Under the pieces are notes generated by a model that made no database searches, had not been told where the DNA came from, and was given only the letters and a program-made list of their open reading frames with translations. The translations under genes were made by a program, and so were the position numbers. From positions 1-5,614 of the forward strand of contig DAHWHV010000414.1 of NCBI GenBank assembly GCA_027335545.1: a stretch of 5,614 bases of DNA, written 5' to 3'. This stretch comes from Clostridia bacterium. Lineage in GTDB: Bacteria; Bacillota_E; RBS10-35; JAJYVN01. Every line of letters starts with the position of its first letter. The first letter of the stretch is position 1. Positions 5,331-5,614 of the stretch are shown here, one piece after another.

Positions 5331-5614
5331 GCTGGGCGTGGCCCAGCGGTGCTCCGGCGCAGCGAGGCTGGGCGGCAGGCCCAGCGGTGCTCCGGCGCAG
5401 CGAGGCTGGGCGGCAGGCCCAGCGGTGCTCCGGCGCAGCGAGGCTGGGCGTGGCCCAGCGGTGCTCCGGCGCAGCGAGGCTGGGCGGCAGGCCCAGCTGT
5501 GCTCCGGCGCAGCGAGGCTGGGCGTGGCCCAGCGGCGCTCCGGCGCAGCGAGGCTGGGCGGCAGGCCCAGCGGTGCTCCGGCGCAGCGAGGCTGGGCGTG
5601 GCCCAGCGGTGCTC
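5331..5614. repeat. Tandem array of 36/38-bp palindromic units (eight copies, continues past the window)
   Basis: Each unit is a 7-bp inverted repeat, GCTGGGC and GCCCAGC, around a loop of either GTG (3) or GGCAG (5), followed by the 19-base spacer GGTGCTCCGGCGCAGCGAG. Palindromes start at 5331, 5367, 5405, 5443, 5479, 5517, 5553 and 5591; loop lengths run 3,5,5,3,5,3,5,3. The array is nearly perfect: only two substitutions are seen in the spacers (5498 G to T, 5536 T to C), which suggests recent expansion or active homogenisation. The last six units form a 74-bp dimer (5-loop then 3-loop). The right arm of one palindrome can also pair with the left arm of the next, enclosing the spacer, whose TGCTCCGGCGCA core is itself a near-palindrome. 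Neither 38 nor 74 is a multiple of three, arguing against coding. The right edge is cut by the window. Confidence 0.95.

Noticed and set aside
5331..5614. CRISPR array
   Set aside because: The parts between repeats are either 3-5 bases or an identical 19-base sequence; there are no unique spacers and no cas genes in view.

Overview
The window is very GC-rich DNA. It holds a compact histidine-biosynthesis operon on the + strand, with the tail of an unrelated gene before it and a palindromic repeat array after it. The HisG is the short form without the C-terminal regulatory domain, and it is paired with HisZ; Actinobacteria and Enterobacteria usually have long HisG and no HisZ. Together with the extreme GC content and the Z-G-D-C-B gene order, this suggests a high-GC Bacillota lineage (Symbiobacterium- or Thermaerobacter-like) or another deep-branching high-GC bacterium. 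The assignment is an inference from gene content only.

Layout. 2-154: C-terminal end of an endonuclease/exonuclease/phosphatase (EEP) family protein. 157-186: GC-rich hairpin that may end that gene. 197-226: a good sigma70-type promoter (TTGACG, 18 bp, TACACT) followed by an AT-richer leader with small dyads. 286-1296: hisZ, whose stop overlaps the start of hisG (1293-2003) in an ATGA. 2004-2137: an unusual gap holding a GC hairpin, four tandem copies of a 12-bp pyrimidine-rich repeat and the hisD ribosome binding site. 2138-4564: one uninterrupted reading frame encoding histidinol dehydrogenase fused to histidinol-phosphate aminotransferase (HisD-HisC). 4586-5179: hisB. 5181-5234: an 18-bp perfect inverted repeat starting two bases after the hisB stop. 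5331 to the window end: eight GCTGGGC/GCCCAGC palindromes in tandem, continuing past the edge.

Pathway. HisZ-HisG catalyses and regulates step 1 (PRPP + ATP). HisB makes imidazole-acetol phosphate (step 6), the HisC domain transaminates it to histidinol phosphate (step 7), and the HisD domain oxidises histidinol to histidine (steps 9-10). Step 8 (histidinol phosphatase) and the middle steps (HisI/E, HisA, HisH, HisF) are not encoded here, so the operon either stops after hisB or resumes beyond the array.

The points most worth a second look are the stop-less HisD-HisC fusion, the 36/38-bp palindrome array with two alternating loop types, the large hairpin behind hisB, and the 12-bp repeats between hisG and hisDC.
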